Program-made: the position numbers and the translations under genes | Notes under the pieces: generated by a model | Told to the model about the DNA's origin: nothing | Database searches by the model: none | Seen by the model: the letters and a program-made list of their open reading frames with translations, nothing else | NCBI GenBank assembly: GCA_018340805.1 | Contig: JACMZG010001908.1 | Span: forward strand, 31,981,513-32,045,512 | Length of the DNA stretch: 64,000 nucleotides | Reading direction: 5' to 3' | Source: Microvelia longipes | Lineage: Eukaryota > Arthropoda > Insecta > Hemiptera > Veliidae | In this document: positions 1 to 11,083 of the stretch, piece after piece | Position numbering within the stretch: the first letter of the stretch is position 1 | Layout: the number at the start of each line of letters is the position of its first letter

Positions 1-561
1 NNNNNNNNNNNNNNNNNNNNNNNNNNNNNNNNNNNNNNNNNNNNNNNNNNNNNNNNNNNNNNNNNNNNNNNNNNNNNNNNNNNNNNNNNNNNNNNNNNNN
101 NNNNNNNNNNNNNNNNNNNNNNNNNNNNNNNNNNNNNNNNNNNNNNNNNNNNNNNNNNNNNNNNNNNNNNNNNNNNNNNNNNNNNNNNNNNNNNNNNNNN
201 NNNNNNNNNNNNNNNNNNNNNNNNNNNNNNNNNNNNNNNNNNNNNNNNNNNNNNNNNNNNNNNNNNNNNNNNNNNNNNNNNNNNNNNNNNNNNNNNNNNN
301 NNNNNNNNNNNNNNNNNNNNNNNNNNNNNNNNNNNNNNNNNNNNNNNNNNNNNNNNNNNNNNNNNNNNNNNNNNNNNNNNNNNNNNNNNNNNNNNNNNNN
401 NNNNNNNNNNNNNNNNNNNNNNNNNNNNNNNNNNNNNNNNNNNNNNNNNNNNNNNNNNNNNNNNNNNNNNNNNNNNNNNNNNNNNNNNNNNNNNNNNNNN
501 NNNNNNNNNNNNNNNNNNNNNNNNNNNNNNNNNNNNNNNNNNNNNNNNNNNNNNNNNNNNN
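1..561. other. Assembly gap (N run)
   Basis: All bases are N. The gap directly abuts a tandem satellite array, which is a common reason for an assembly break, so the real array probably extends to the left. Confidence 0.99.
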
Positions 562-2755
562 CGCAAAATTATTAATTTGAATTATGTTACTACTGCTGTT
601 ACTTTGTATACGTTTACAAAGTTTTATTTAATTTCAACAATCTCCTGATTTTATATAGAATTTTATAATGTTTGGCTGAGCTATACATAGTTGCCGAACT
701 ATACTAAAGCCGCAACGCAGAATTATTAATTTGCAGTTTGTTACTACTGCAGTTACTCTGTATACGTTTACAAAGTTTTATTTCAGTTCAACAATCCCCT
801 GATTTTATATAGAATTTTATATAGTTCGGCGAACTATACATAGTTGCCGAACTATACTAAAGCCGCAACGCAGAATTATTAATTTGCAGTATGTGACTAC
901 TGCTGTTACTCTGTATTTGTTTACAAAGTATTATTTAATTTCAACTATCCCCTGATTTTATATAGAATTTTATAATGTTCGGCCGTACTGTACATAGTTG
1001 CCGAACTATACTAAAACCGCAACGCAGAATTATTAATTTGCAGTATGTTACCACCGCTGTTACTCTGTATTTGTTTACACAGTTTTATTCTATTTCAACA
1101 ATCCCCTGATTTTATATAGAATTTTATATAGTTCGGCCGAACTATACATAGTTGCCGAACTATGCTAAACCCGCAATATAGCATCATTAATTTGCAGTAT
1201 ATTATCACTGCTGTTACTCTGTATACGTTCACAAAGTTTTATTTCAAGTTCAACCATTCCATGATTATATATAGAATTTTATATAGTTCGGCCGAACTAT
1301 ACATAGTTGCCGAACTATACTAAAGCCGCAACGCAGAATTATTAATTTGCAGTATGTTACTACTGCTGTTACTCTGTATACGTTTACAAAGTTTTATTTA
1401 ATTTCAACAATCCCCTGATTTTATATAGAATTTTATATAGTTCGGCTGAACTATACAAAGTTGCCGAACTATACTAAAGCCACAACGCAGAATTATTAAT
1501 TTGCAGTATGTTACTACTTCTGTTACTCTGTATACGTTTACAAAGTTTTATTTAATTTCAACAATCCCCTGATTTTATATAGAATTTTATAATGTTCGGC
1601 CGAACTATACAAAGTTGCCGAACTATACTAAAGCCGCAACGCAGAATTAATAATTTGCAGTATGTTACTACTGCTGTTACTCTGTATACGTTTACAAAGT
1701 TTTATTTAATTTCAACAATCCCCTGATTTTATATAGAATTTTATATAGTTCGGCCGAACTATTCATAGTTGCCGAACTATACTAAAGCCGCAACGCAGAA
1801 TTATTAATTTGCAGTATGTGACTACTGCTGTTACTCTGTATTTGTTTACAAAGTATTATTTAATTTCAATTATCCCTGATTTTATATAGAATTTTTATAA
1901 TGTTCGGCCGTACTGTACATAGTTGCCGAACTATACTAAAACCGCAACGCAGAATTATTAATTTTGCAGTATGTTACCACCGCTGTTACTCTGTTTTGTT
2001 TACAAAGTTTTATTCTATTTCAACAATCCCCTGATTTTATATAGAATTTTATAATGTTCGGCCGAACTATACAAAGTTGCCGAACTATACTAAAGCCGCA
2101 ACGCAGAATTATTAATTTGCAGTATGTTACCACCGCTGTTACTCTGTATTTGTCTACAAAGTTTTATTTTATTTCAACCATCCCCTAAGTTTATATAGAA
2201 TTTTATATAGTGCGGCCGAACTATACATAGTTGCCGAACTATGCTAAACCCGCAATATAGCATCATTAATTTGCAGTATGTTACCACTGCTGTTACTCTG
2301 TATACGTTTACAAAGTTTTATTTCAGTTCAACCATTCCATGATTTTATATAGAATTTTATAATGTTCGGCCGAACTATACATAGTTGCCGAACTATACTA
2401 AAGCCGCAACGCAGAATTATTAATTTGAAGTATGTTACTACTGCTGTTACTCTGTATACGTTTACAAAGTTTTATTTAATTTCAACAATCCCCTGATTTT
2501 ATATAGAATTTTTATAGTTCGGCTGAACTATACAAAGTTGCCGAACTATACTAAAGCCGCAACGCAGAATTATTAATTTGCAGTATGTTACTACTGCTGT
2601 TACTCTGTTTACGTTTACAAAGTTTTATTTATTTTCAACAATCTCCTGATTTTATATAGAATTTTATAATGTTCGGCCGAAATATACTAAAGCCGCAACG
2701 CAGAATGATTAATTTGCAGTATGTTACTACTGCTGTTACTCTGTATACGTTTACA
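562..2755 (+). repeat. Satellite array, about 153-154 bp unit
   Basis: About 14 head-to-tail copies. The marker GCCGCAACGCAG recurs with its end near 720, 873, 1027, 1337, 1490 (as CCACAACGCAG), 1644, 1798 and 2568, at intervals of 153-154 bp or multiples of it. Each unit also holds TTAATTTGCAGTATGTTAC, a CTGTATACGTTTACAAAG block, and near its end the perfect 20-bp palindrome TATAGTTCGGCCGAACTATA or a variant, followed by a second half-site TTGCCGAACTATAC. The left end is truncated by the gap. The right end breaks down after 2690, where the last unit lacks part of the palindrome region. No gene is present. Confidence 0.95.
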
Positions 2756-3174
2756 TTTTCTATTTTTTGTGTTTTATATTAGACCATATAGTTAGCAATA
2801 AATAAATAATTATTATATTTTTTAATAAAGTATTGTGTTAAATAATATATGTTTCTTTCACGACAGGTATGTTAAATTCCGCAATACAGTATATTAATTT
2901 ATAGTCTATTACACAAATATTAATATTTTTGACAATCTATACGATATTTTTATTTATTTTTGAGCGTTTTTTACATATACACTTAGCTATACATAGTTCG
3001 GCAAAAGTTCGGCAAAAATTCGGCAGTTCGGTGAAATAGTGAGTACCCTCGCACATTGTGTTTGGTTCTTTACTATGTAGGTTCTATTACATATATGTTA
3101 CTGTAATTTTGCACTGTTTCTGAGATTATAAATAGTTTTAGGGGTTCAGTTCGGGGGTTTTCTGATGTGTCAAA
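2756..3174. other. Unique AT-rich flank of the satellite
   Basis: No gene seen. At about 2985-3031 there is a degenerate cluster of four TTCGGCA/TTCGGTG words next to CTATACATAG. These resemble the palindromic part of the neighbouring satellite unit and may be an eroded edge of the array. Confidence 0.6.
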
Positions 3175-3345
3175 ATTCAAATAAAAAGGCCTCTCTATAG
3201 TAATATTTCTATGATAGATACCATTGTAGTCATAGAGATATTATTACTCGAGGACCTCTATAAGGTCAAATTGTGAAACATCAAAAAAGTAACCTGACCA
3301 CCTTCGCTTATAATTATAATCAAATAATCAGTACAAAATTACAAT
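3175..3345 (+). repeat. R2 dispersed repeat, copy 1
   Basis: Contains CATAGAGATATTATTACT, then a block including AAATTGTGAAACATC and AACCTGACCACCTTCG. The same order of blocks recurs, diverged, at about 33050-33205. Shorter matches to the core are at 40231 and 57578. The family is unclassified; no coding capacity is visible. Confidence 0.65.
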
Positions 3346-3413
3346 TACTTATATACTAATAAGTTAAAAATACAAATCAAAACACAAACAATGTGCGGGA
3401 AACCGAAATAAAA

Positions 3414-3695
3414 ACGAAACTTAGAGTACTTATTTATTAAGTAAAGGTTTACACTTGGAGCAAATTTGAACTCAATAGAATCACTTTCTGATTTTTACAA
3501 TTTTTTAATAAACAAACAGAGGTGATTTGATAAAAATTGAACTAATGCTGATAATAAGATGAAACTTGGCACACATATTAGTCTTATACCTAGACATGCG
3601 TGCCGAATCTCAATGCGATCGCAAAAATTATCTTCTAAATAGCACATCTACAGTGGTAGACTGATTTTTGTACCAAGTTTCAATTAAGTATTTAA
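3414..3695 (-). repeat. R1 dispersed repeat, copy 1 (partial)
   Basis: Matches the reverse complement of the copy at 41010-41505. Shared blocks are ACTTATTTATTAAGTAAAGG, AAAAATTGAACTAATGCTGA, TAATAAGATGAAACTTGGCA and GGTAGACTGATTTTTGTACC. Only one half of the family consensus is present; the half with the CA/GA-rich tract and CCTACGG end is missing. Confidence 0.8.
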
Positions 3696-3721
3696 TTTAT
3701 TAATTATAACCTTAATTCACT

Positions 3722-3842
3722 CTTGAAGGAGGTTTCAATGAGGTTACACAGAGCCCCTTAGAGCCCCAAAAATGATGTTTCAGGTCTTTCAATGTATTTA
3801 GATAGGCTATGCCCCTTGTAGTATATACCTCAATGATTGTAG
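3722..3842 (-). repeat. Dispersed repeat, inverted partner of 40226-40345
   Basis: TTTCAATGAGG, CACAGAGCC, AGAGCCCCAAAAA and AGGCTATGCCCC occur here in the opposite orientation to a block at 40226-40345. The 40-kb copy joins this block to the R2 core CATAGAGATATATTACT, so it probably belongs to the same element as R2. Confidence 0.75.
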
Positions 3843-5500
3843 TATCATTTATTCGGTGCATTCTTTTTTATATAACTTTATATTTATAAATTGAAAAAAT
3901 ATCAGTATTCCAATAAAATATTCTGCCCTTTGAAAAACACGATATTACAAAACAATTTTTTTACCCTATCTCCTATAAAATACCATACACAATTTTCAAT
4001 GGTATTATATTTTTATCAATGGTCATTGTCTTTTATGACTTATTTACCTTTCACATTGTTTTGTAAGATTTAGCGAGGCAATAAATCTCAAATAGCAAAT
4101 TAATAAGTGTATCAGAGACAATAAGCAATGTCATATAGCGATTCCAAAAATATCAAATAAATAAATAATAAAGATTGAATCAATTGATATTAAATAGAAT
4201 GAGTTATTACCCTAAATTTGGTTTATCAAATTAACTAAGTTACTTTATACGAAATATATTACATATTTATACATTTAATATGTTAATATTATTATTACGT
4301 TTAATTATTACACGATTTATATCGACCTACGTAAAATAAAATCATAAAATAAAAATTAATAAAACAATGTGGCTCTTATTGTGTGCCGCGCCTTTATTTT
4401 GCAAGCACATGTCAAAAATCGCTGACGAAAAATTTGTACCAAGCAAAATTTTTACGAGTACCCTTTGATTATAAAAATTATGAAAAAAAAAATCCGGGTC
4501 ACCAGTCACCACTGGTACAATAACAATGCTTTTTAAAGAGCACGAGCTATATTATTATTATTTTTTTAAAGTATTTTAATATAAAAATTATTCTGCATCT
4601 CTTTTCTATTAAAAAAATGTCGCCTCCAAAGAATAAAATCCGCATTTAATAAAAAATGTAAATAGAACAAGGACTTCTTTACTTCATTTGTTAAAAAAAT
4701 TCATGACGCCTTTAAGCACTTAATAATCACAATAACTTCATATTCAATTATTTGTTCTTATTTTATATTGCAATAAAGCAATTGTTAAGTTAACAACACA
4801 TAATAATTTTTGTGAAAATAAAAATAATGCACCAAGAAGTACAAAAGCGTGCAATACTTTTTCTTTATAATTATAAAAACTAACTTGAGCTATTTTTTAG
4901 TTTTTAATATTTTTTATTTATTTATTTTATTTATACAATTATTTTATTTAATCTTAGTAAATACTATCCTGTAATGTATGTTCAATATATTTCTACTTTT
5001 GATTATTTATCATATCTATTTTGATTTTTCTATATTTTATTACACATTTATTTTATTTTACAATTAAATTATTTTAAGTATTAAATATAAATTTAATTTG
5101 ATTCTTTTAAAATAAAAATTTTAAATATTCTTTTTATTAAAAATGTTTTGTTCCTTAAAAGTTTTTTATCTATATTTCTATTTTAGTTTTGTAAACGAAT
5201 TTAATAAATGTTTAAATTTATAAGTTTAAGGTAGCCAAACTAGTAGTTATAACCTTTTGACTTTTTATATGATTAATAATATAAAATTATTATTACGTGA
5301 TGACGGTATAAAACATTTTTTTTTTAAATCCTCTTGGTATATTAAGCTAACCGAGTATTTGTTAAGTTCTTAAATTATTATTTCTTTAGTTTTTTCTTGC
5401 GGTTCTTATCTTTCAGATATTGATGTTCACGAAGTTTAGAAATTCAATGCTCAGGAAGTATTAATGTTCGTCAACACAGTGTCTATCTGCTGTGTGGTCG
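3843..5500. other. AT-rich non-coding stretch
   Basis: No gene, tRNA or clear repeat seen. 4130-5450 is extremely AT-rich with many homopolymer runs. The short open frame at 3891-4073 has no recognisable motif and ordinary AT-driven composition, so it is not called. Confidence 0.7.
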
Positions 5501-5539
5501 CGGCCGCTACCACCTGTTGACCTGTTAAACCCACTTGAA

Positions 5540-5606
5540 GCTCTGGTTTTGTTGTCTAAACCAGAGCAAATTTAGTGAATTAGAAGCTTACTTCAAATTC
5601 ACTAAA
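5540..5606. repeat. Two adjacent hairpins
   Basis: A perfect 10-bp stem (GCTCTGGTTT at 5540-5549 with its complement at 5558-5567) is followed three bases later by a 16-bp stem with one mismatch (5571-5586 with 5591-5606, loop CTTA). The pair lies about 35 bp after a small GC-rich patch (GTCGCGGCCGC, near 5500). No gene or terminator context is recognisable. Confidence 0.8.
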
Positions 5607-7287
5607 GAAAAGAGGAGATTAAAATCAAGTGTATTCAAAATTATTAGAATCTGTTTATACTCATTACATGATTAATTAAATAAATTAATTCATCTCACTA
5701 CTGTAATATTTGACTGAAATTATCGTGTAATATTAGAATAAAGCAGTTAAGGAAAATGCTTTGTTCTGAAACCATACATATTTACTATAAAAAACAATAC
5801 ATTTCTTATACGTACGGTAGTATGTGAAAAAAACTAAAAATATATTTTTTAGGGAAGAGGTATCTATTTAGGCTATGTGTTCATCCCTACCCATATGTCC
5901 CATCCTTTGCTGTGCTAATGTAAGACATTAGTCAATGTATCCACTATTTATTTAAAAATGTATCAAAAATATGGTCGTGAAATCTAGGATTTGTTTAATT
6001 TTATACTAAATTAAAAGAATTAAATTCTATTAAACATTCTAGTCATGTTTAAAAACAACTTCTTTAAGATTATGAGGACCTTTTTTGGATGACATTGTAG
6101 TATTGGAGGCTTAAGATGTGAGAATAGATTCCAACGGGATGAAGAACGTCCGGAGTATTATATAACGATATAACTTAAAAAAATTAAAATTTCACGTATT
6201 TAATCCGGCATACTGTAGTTCCGTTGTATATTGTCTTCTTTATCTTTAAAGTAAAAACCGTGTAAATCATAATAAAGGTGATCTCTAGATCTCGTAATGC
6301 TTGACTTCATGGTTAATGTTGTTCCCAGAATTTTAATCAATCGCAGGAGTCAAAAACTTGTAAGGTTAAAAAAATGTGTAATGCCTCTGCTTCCATTATC
6401 TTAAATAACCTATGCATTTTTTAATTACTGTTCAATAAAATATTGAGCACTCAAAAATTCATTTTAAGTGTTAGGAATTTTTTATACCTACCAATGAATA
6501 GGAACTACCCCAAGATAAGGCCCAGGTCGTTCAAGGAATAAATCCACATTATAGTCGAATTATATTAAAGTAATTAGTTTAATAACCTTATAAACTTATA
6601 AAATGCATTATCAGTATCAAGACATAATATTCACACTTCTCACTTTGGATGAATAAAATTATTATTTAATGTTATCAGCTCATATTTAGAACATTATACA
6701 AAAAATCTTAAATTTCTTCTCAAATTAATAATGCTTGTTACGCGTATGTTAATCCTAGGTTTAAAAAAAGTCTACAAAAAATTTTTTTTTTTTGAGGTAG
6801 TACGTAATTGAGCACTTTATTGGACCGTTTTTAGGATGAGAAGCCAATCATTATTGTTATAGGAGGTTATTCAGTACTTTTCACCTCCGAGGACAATAAT
6901 GAATGTAAAAAAACTCCTAGGACGTAAAAGTAATTCATATGTTGCCGCCATTACTGTAATGTAGCGTGTTCAAAAAACAATCTGTGTTAAACCTTTATGA
7001 GTTTTCTTTAAAAATGTTCATTTTGTTTCTGTTTTTGTTCGTAGACTAATTTTTTTTAGTTTTTAAAAGGTGTTCTAATTGACAATTTTTGTGTGTTTAT
7101 TTGTAAAGCTTTTACATTTTTCAGTAAAAGTGTGAAGCTATGGATGAATTTAATGACTGCGATAATATGGAGTTAATAATAATTGGACGTTTGTTTTTTT
7201 TCAATTAAGTATATAGCGCAGTTTAATGGGTGCTATTTTTTTATTTTTTTTAATGAGTGCTTTATTTAATGAGTGCTATCTCAAAAA
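5607..7287. other. Non-coding stretch upstream of the gene
   Basis: No gene seen. AT-rich sequence without a recognisable repeat longer than simple homopolymers, for example the T run near 6785 and the T/A tracts near 7190-7290. Confidence 0.6.
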
Positions 7288-7421
7288 AAAATAGTGTATG
7301 CCATCCGGCTGAGAATGTCTTTATGTCTTGGCAATTTTTCCCGACTCGCTTCGCTCGTCGGTTAATCTAATTGCCGTGACATAAAGACACACATCTCAGC
7401 CTTATGGCATAAATAACTATT
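7288..7421. mobile_element. Foldback element (MITE-like inverted repeat)
   Basis: Long imperfect arms: 7298-7336, starting ATGCCATCCGGCTGAGAATG, pairs with 7369-7410, ending CATCTCAGCCTTATGGCAT. Pairing continues outward through AAATAGT/ACTATTT. The central 32 bp contain CGACTCGCTTCGCTCGTCGG, itself partly self-complementary, and this GAGCGAAGCGAG word recurs elsewhere in the window. No open frame is present. It is either a short non-autonomous foldback transposon or a large palindrome of another origin. Confidence 0.8.
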
Positions 7422-8629
7422 TCAAAGCGGTAATAGATATTAAAAATATTGGTTCCATAATTGGGTCTCGTCTTATTTTTCCAGTCCAAGCCATTTTATA
7501 TTTGGCTTGTATCCTATCTTTGAATTGCACGATACAAATAAAACTAACCTTTGGGTGTGGTGTCTTCAATTTTAATTGACAACAACATCTTCAAACTTAA
7601 ATTTTTAAATATCAACTTCTTGTATTCAAATAATTTTAAACTAAGCATCGATACTTAATGGCAAACTTATCAATTCATTCGCGTCCCATTTGGTTTACAA
7701 TATGCGACTAGAATCATTCATTAAATATCTGAATACAATCAAACATCAAAAGTCTAGTCAGTGATTAATGAGATCTATATATTGAAAGAAAGTTTTTGTA
7801 TAATTTAAAACATACTATAATATGACCAAACCTTATCAAATTCAAGACCTCACCTGGACTTTAATTGCATAATCTGAAACTTATAGGTTGATCAGTGAAA
7901 GGCTTTGTATTTATAGAACTTATTTTAATAACTTCCGGCACAATATATGTTTAAAAGTAAGTCAGTCGGTAAAATCCCTTTAAGATATATCAGTAATAGT
8001 TTTAGCTTTAATCCGTGAAATGTTACCTTTCAATAGGTTAGGTATAAAACTTCGATTTTAAAGCTTTATAACTTCATACATATATGATAGTGTTACAAAA
8101 CTTTAAACAAAGTCAAGAATTTCAGTATATAATATTACAAATGTAATAAATGTATTGAAAATTTATGGAGCAAAACTTTTGAACTTGTCTGTTTTATTTC
8201 ATTATTCTATTTTTTAATAGAATTTTATAATTTTGTCGATCAGTATAGATTTACATAAAATAATTAAAATGTATTATTAACCTAAACCGTAAATCTACTA
8301 CGGATTACATTGACGAGGTCACTTTGAAGTTGTACCAAGTAAAAAATTGAGTACGGGGGACCTCGGGACTTTCCTCGCCTTAATGGATTTGCTAAACTAA
8401 TCCGCACCACTTCGGATTCGCTTTAATCTTCCTCCGAGTATGAAAATCACCTGATTTATATTGGAGTGACTCTTTGGATTCACTTCGCTCGTCTTTGGAC
8501 ATTGAAACAATCTGTTTAATTTTAGCGACTTCCCTTGCTTGATGCTGCTTAACACCATGGTTAATAAAAAGAACGAAAGAAACCACTTAACCTGCAAATA
8601 CTATAGAAATACTCGCCGTATTAAAATGA

Positions 8630-8790
8630 CGCATTGAATCCCGGTGATAAAATGGTGACGACGTGCGCCTGCAATTCAGAATGTCCAGTTTCGATCCCGG
8701 TCGAGGCCTTTGGAATTTTCATGCCTGAATGAATCTGGGTTTAGACAAAATTTAGGACCCTCAATAATTGTGTATATATGAAATATATTT
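8630..8790 (+). mobile_element. tRNA-derived SINE-like sequence
   Basis: A tRNA-like head contains a B-box-like GTTTCGATCCC (about 8687-8697) after an A-box-like ATAAAATGGTGACGACGTGC (about 8651). The GATCCCGGTCGAGG stretch looks like a T arm, but acceptor pairing is poor, so it is not a functional tRNA. A unique tail follows (CCTTTGGAATTTTCATGCC). This layout is typical of a tRNA-headed SINE. No target duplication was established. Confidence 0.5.
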
Positions 8791-8799
8791 ATGTTTCGC

Positions 8800-10600
8800 C
8801 CAATGGGATCGAGAGTAGGAAAGCTTAGTCTGAGAGTGGAGCACGTGTTGTTTTTAGTTAAAGTTTTGGAAACTTATAGTAAAGCCACGGTTTTTTGTGG
8901 ATTAGACCTAAAATGCCTGCACTAGGACTGATGAAGTAAAACACTTTTTTCTATCTAAAGGAGATGGCAAAAAAGACCCAACAACGTGGACTACAATGAC
9001 GATCTATAACTACTATAACGTGGCCTAGGTTTTACCTCTACATAATTACTATCACTATCATTATATCCACATTGATTCACTTCAGTTATCATCAAATCAA
9101 ATGATCGGAATTGATGATAAACTCCTCAGCTCAGAGGCTCGCTGCCTCTAAGTCTTATTCCTTGCTGATTGCAGTAATTTAAAACCCAGACTTAATAATA
9201 ACTATTAAGTTTAAAAGTCAATACAGTGCAAAGCTTAAATCCTGTATGAGGATTTTAAATTCTTTAGAAAGAAACAATAGTTATATTTAGAAGCATTTCA
9301 CTTTACTCCTGTTTATGGACTTCCTCGTTTTCTAATTCTCTAAACACGAAATCGTTTCATTTGTGCCTCCGGGCCCTTTCTGTCTTCCTTTTTATTTCTT
9401 AAAAGTAATTCAACTCTTGTTTACAAAAACTCTGAACGGGGATTTGTAAAGTAATTCAAAGCCCCAATACATTAATACTAGAGCATATTATTTTGAAAAC
9501 AATAATATTAACCTTACTCTGACTGCTTTAGCGAATTTTTATATTTTCGGACAGTTCGTAGGTACATAAGATATCCATGGTAATCACCAAGGAATTATGT
9601 CATCACAGACAAATTATCAGAAAAAAGTTTCATATTTGTAGAAAGTTGCAATTCATTTTACAATTTTAAGAGATTAATAAAGGACTCAGTAATCGAATCA
9701 TCAGAAGTCTATTTCATTTGATCAATAATGCAGTTGAATGTGGTTAAAAATATCTACTCAATATAACCCTTCTCCGCCGAATGTTTTATGTATTTGTTAT
9801 AAGCGTTTAGTGTTGAGACGTTTTGTTTTATGGTTCTAGATGACAGTTTGGCTCTAACTGAATCAGTTCAAGCTTTTACAAATTAAATTTCTGTATCACC
9901 TAACTATCTATTATTAGTTTCTTTTCTAAGAGAAAGGTTCCTGTTAAATATTAAAATAAGAACAATTGAAATGAGGTTTTTAACCTTTTTATAACACAAA
10001 AATATCTCGCGGCCAAACTCGTGATATTTTCACTTGATTGATATTTCCCCTGGATTTCCGCCGATAACTGGGTTGTGAGAAGTGACAAATGAAAGATTCA
10101 GACGATTGATTACGTTACTTAATAAGGGTATAAAACATTGTCAGACTTACTTATTGCCAATCCAACAGCATTTTTAATGGAATTTTACAATTTTCAGCAT
10201 TATTATACCTATATTGGTTGATAGACTGGCGATTAATTGGAAAGAATTAAAGTTAAAACTCTTAGAAACGGATGCTAAGACACCAGAATGGATATTATAA
10301 ATTATTACTGAGCTATCAACCAAAACAACTGCGTAGAAGGTTTTTTGTTTTTGAGGGGGGGGGGGTATAATGACCAACTAGACTTAAATTCGTATAGATT
10401 ATACTCTTAAAACCCAAATGGTGAGTAGCCTTTATAGTTTTTTAGAGGCTCTAGTAGTCTTATCTTATATAAGTATATCTAAATAAACTATTGTCAACTT
10501 TAGAATACACTTAAAGCGTAAGCGTGCAGCGTAACGGTCGCCACTACCACTTTAGTTGTTTCCCTCATGAGTGGCAAGGGTCTAAACAAGCATTATTATG
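8800..10600. other. Non-coding stretch 5' of the first coding exon
   Basis: No gene seen. Contains an 11-G run at 10355-10365. The 5' UTR exon(s) and promoter of the chitinase-like gene may lie here or farther left; I see no convincing TATA/initiator pair and do not call one. Confidence 0.5.
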
Positions 10601-10675
10601 ATTATAGCCATTATTTGCCGCGTCTTTTGTAGTAATAACGATAGTGTAAAATGTAGTGTGATTTTATAAACTATG

Positions 10676-10676
<1 letters not shown>

Positions 10677-10765
<89 letters not shown>

Positions 10766-10775
10766 CACACACACA
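10677..10775. repeat. (TA)n then (CA)n microsatellite
   Basis: Uninterrupted TA dinucleotides at 10677-10760, then CATC and a short CA run to about 10775. It lies about 150 bp upstream of the first coding exon. Confidence 0.97.
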
Positions 10776-10922
10776 GATTTATATATCTCATATAATATAT
10801 ATGTGAAAATATACTATGTATGTTTTATCATTGTAACTGTTTCTCTTCAGTAAAGTTTTAAAGATGAAGGCATGAATGTTTGGTTGTACCTGATAACTAA
10901 TGACATTGTTTTTCTGTTTCAG

Positions 10923-10983
10923 ATGGAGCATTTGCTCCCTTGGTTGATGGCCTTTGTGCTGACAACTGCATCCATCGCTTCAG
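10923..10983 (+). CDS. Chitinase-like (GH18) protein, coding exon 1: signal peptide
   Basis: Encodes the start of a secreted protein. The ATG immediately follows a strong acceptor (TTTTTCTGTTTCAG), implying at least one upstream non-coding exon. Twenty complete codons give MEHLLPWLMAFVLTTASIAS: a short n-region with His rather than Lys/Arg, a hydrophobic core (LLPWLMAFVL) and a small-residue cleavage region, as expected for a signal peptide. The exon ends TCAG|GTAATA, a good donor, in phase 1. The split Gly codon is completed at 18296, giving a mature N-terminus near Gly21-Cys22. The start is inferred from the signal peptide; an in-frame upstream exon cannot be excluded. It sits between two long TA tracts. 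Confidence 0.8.
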
Positions 10984-11006
10984 GTAATATACACGCTTAG
11001 TTTTAT

Positions 11007-11011
<5 letters not shown>

Positions 11012-11081
<70 letters not shown>
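11012..11081. repeat. (TA)n microsatellite
   Basis: Pure TA dinucleotides, 35 copies, starting 28 bp downstream of the exon 1 donor. Confidence 0.97.

Positions 11082-11083
<2 letters not shown>

Noticed and set aside
562..2755. CRISPR-like array
   Set aside because: The whole unit of about 153 bp repeats with no unique spacers, and the context is eukaryotic; it is a satellite.
8392..8597. Two overlapping reverse open frames of 64-66 codons, one with a signal-peptide-like start
   Set aside because: The overlap in two frames and the SKDERSESKES stretch arise from the recurring GAGCGAAGCGAG word; not a gene.
10582..10791. Open frame rich in Tyr-Ile repeats (and similar ones at 37105, 54201 and 63427)
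   Set aside because: Pure TA microsatellite read as codons.
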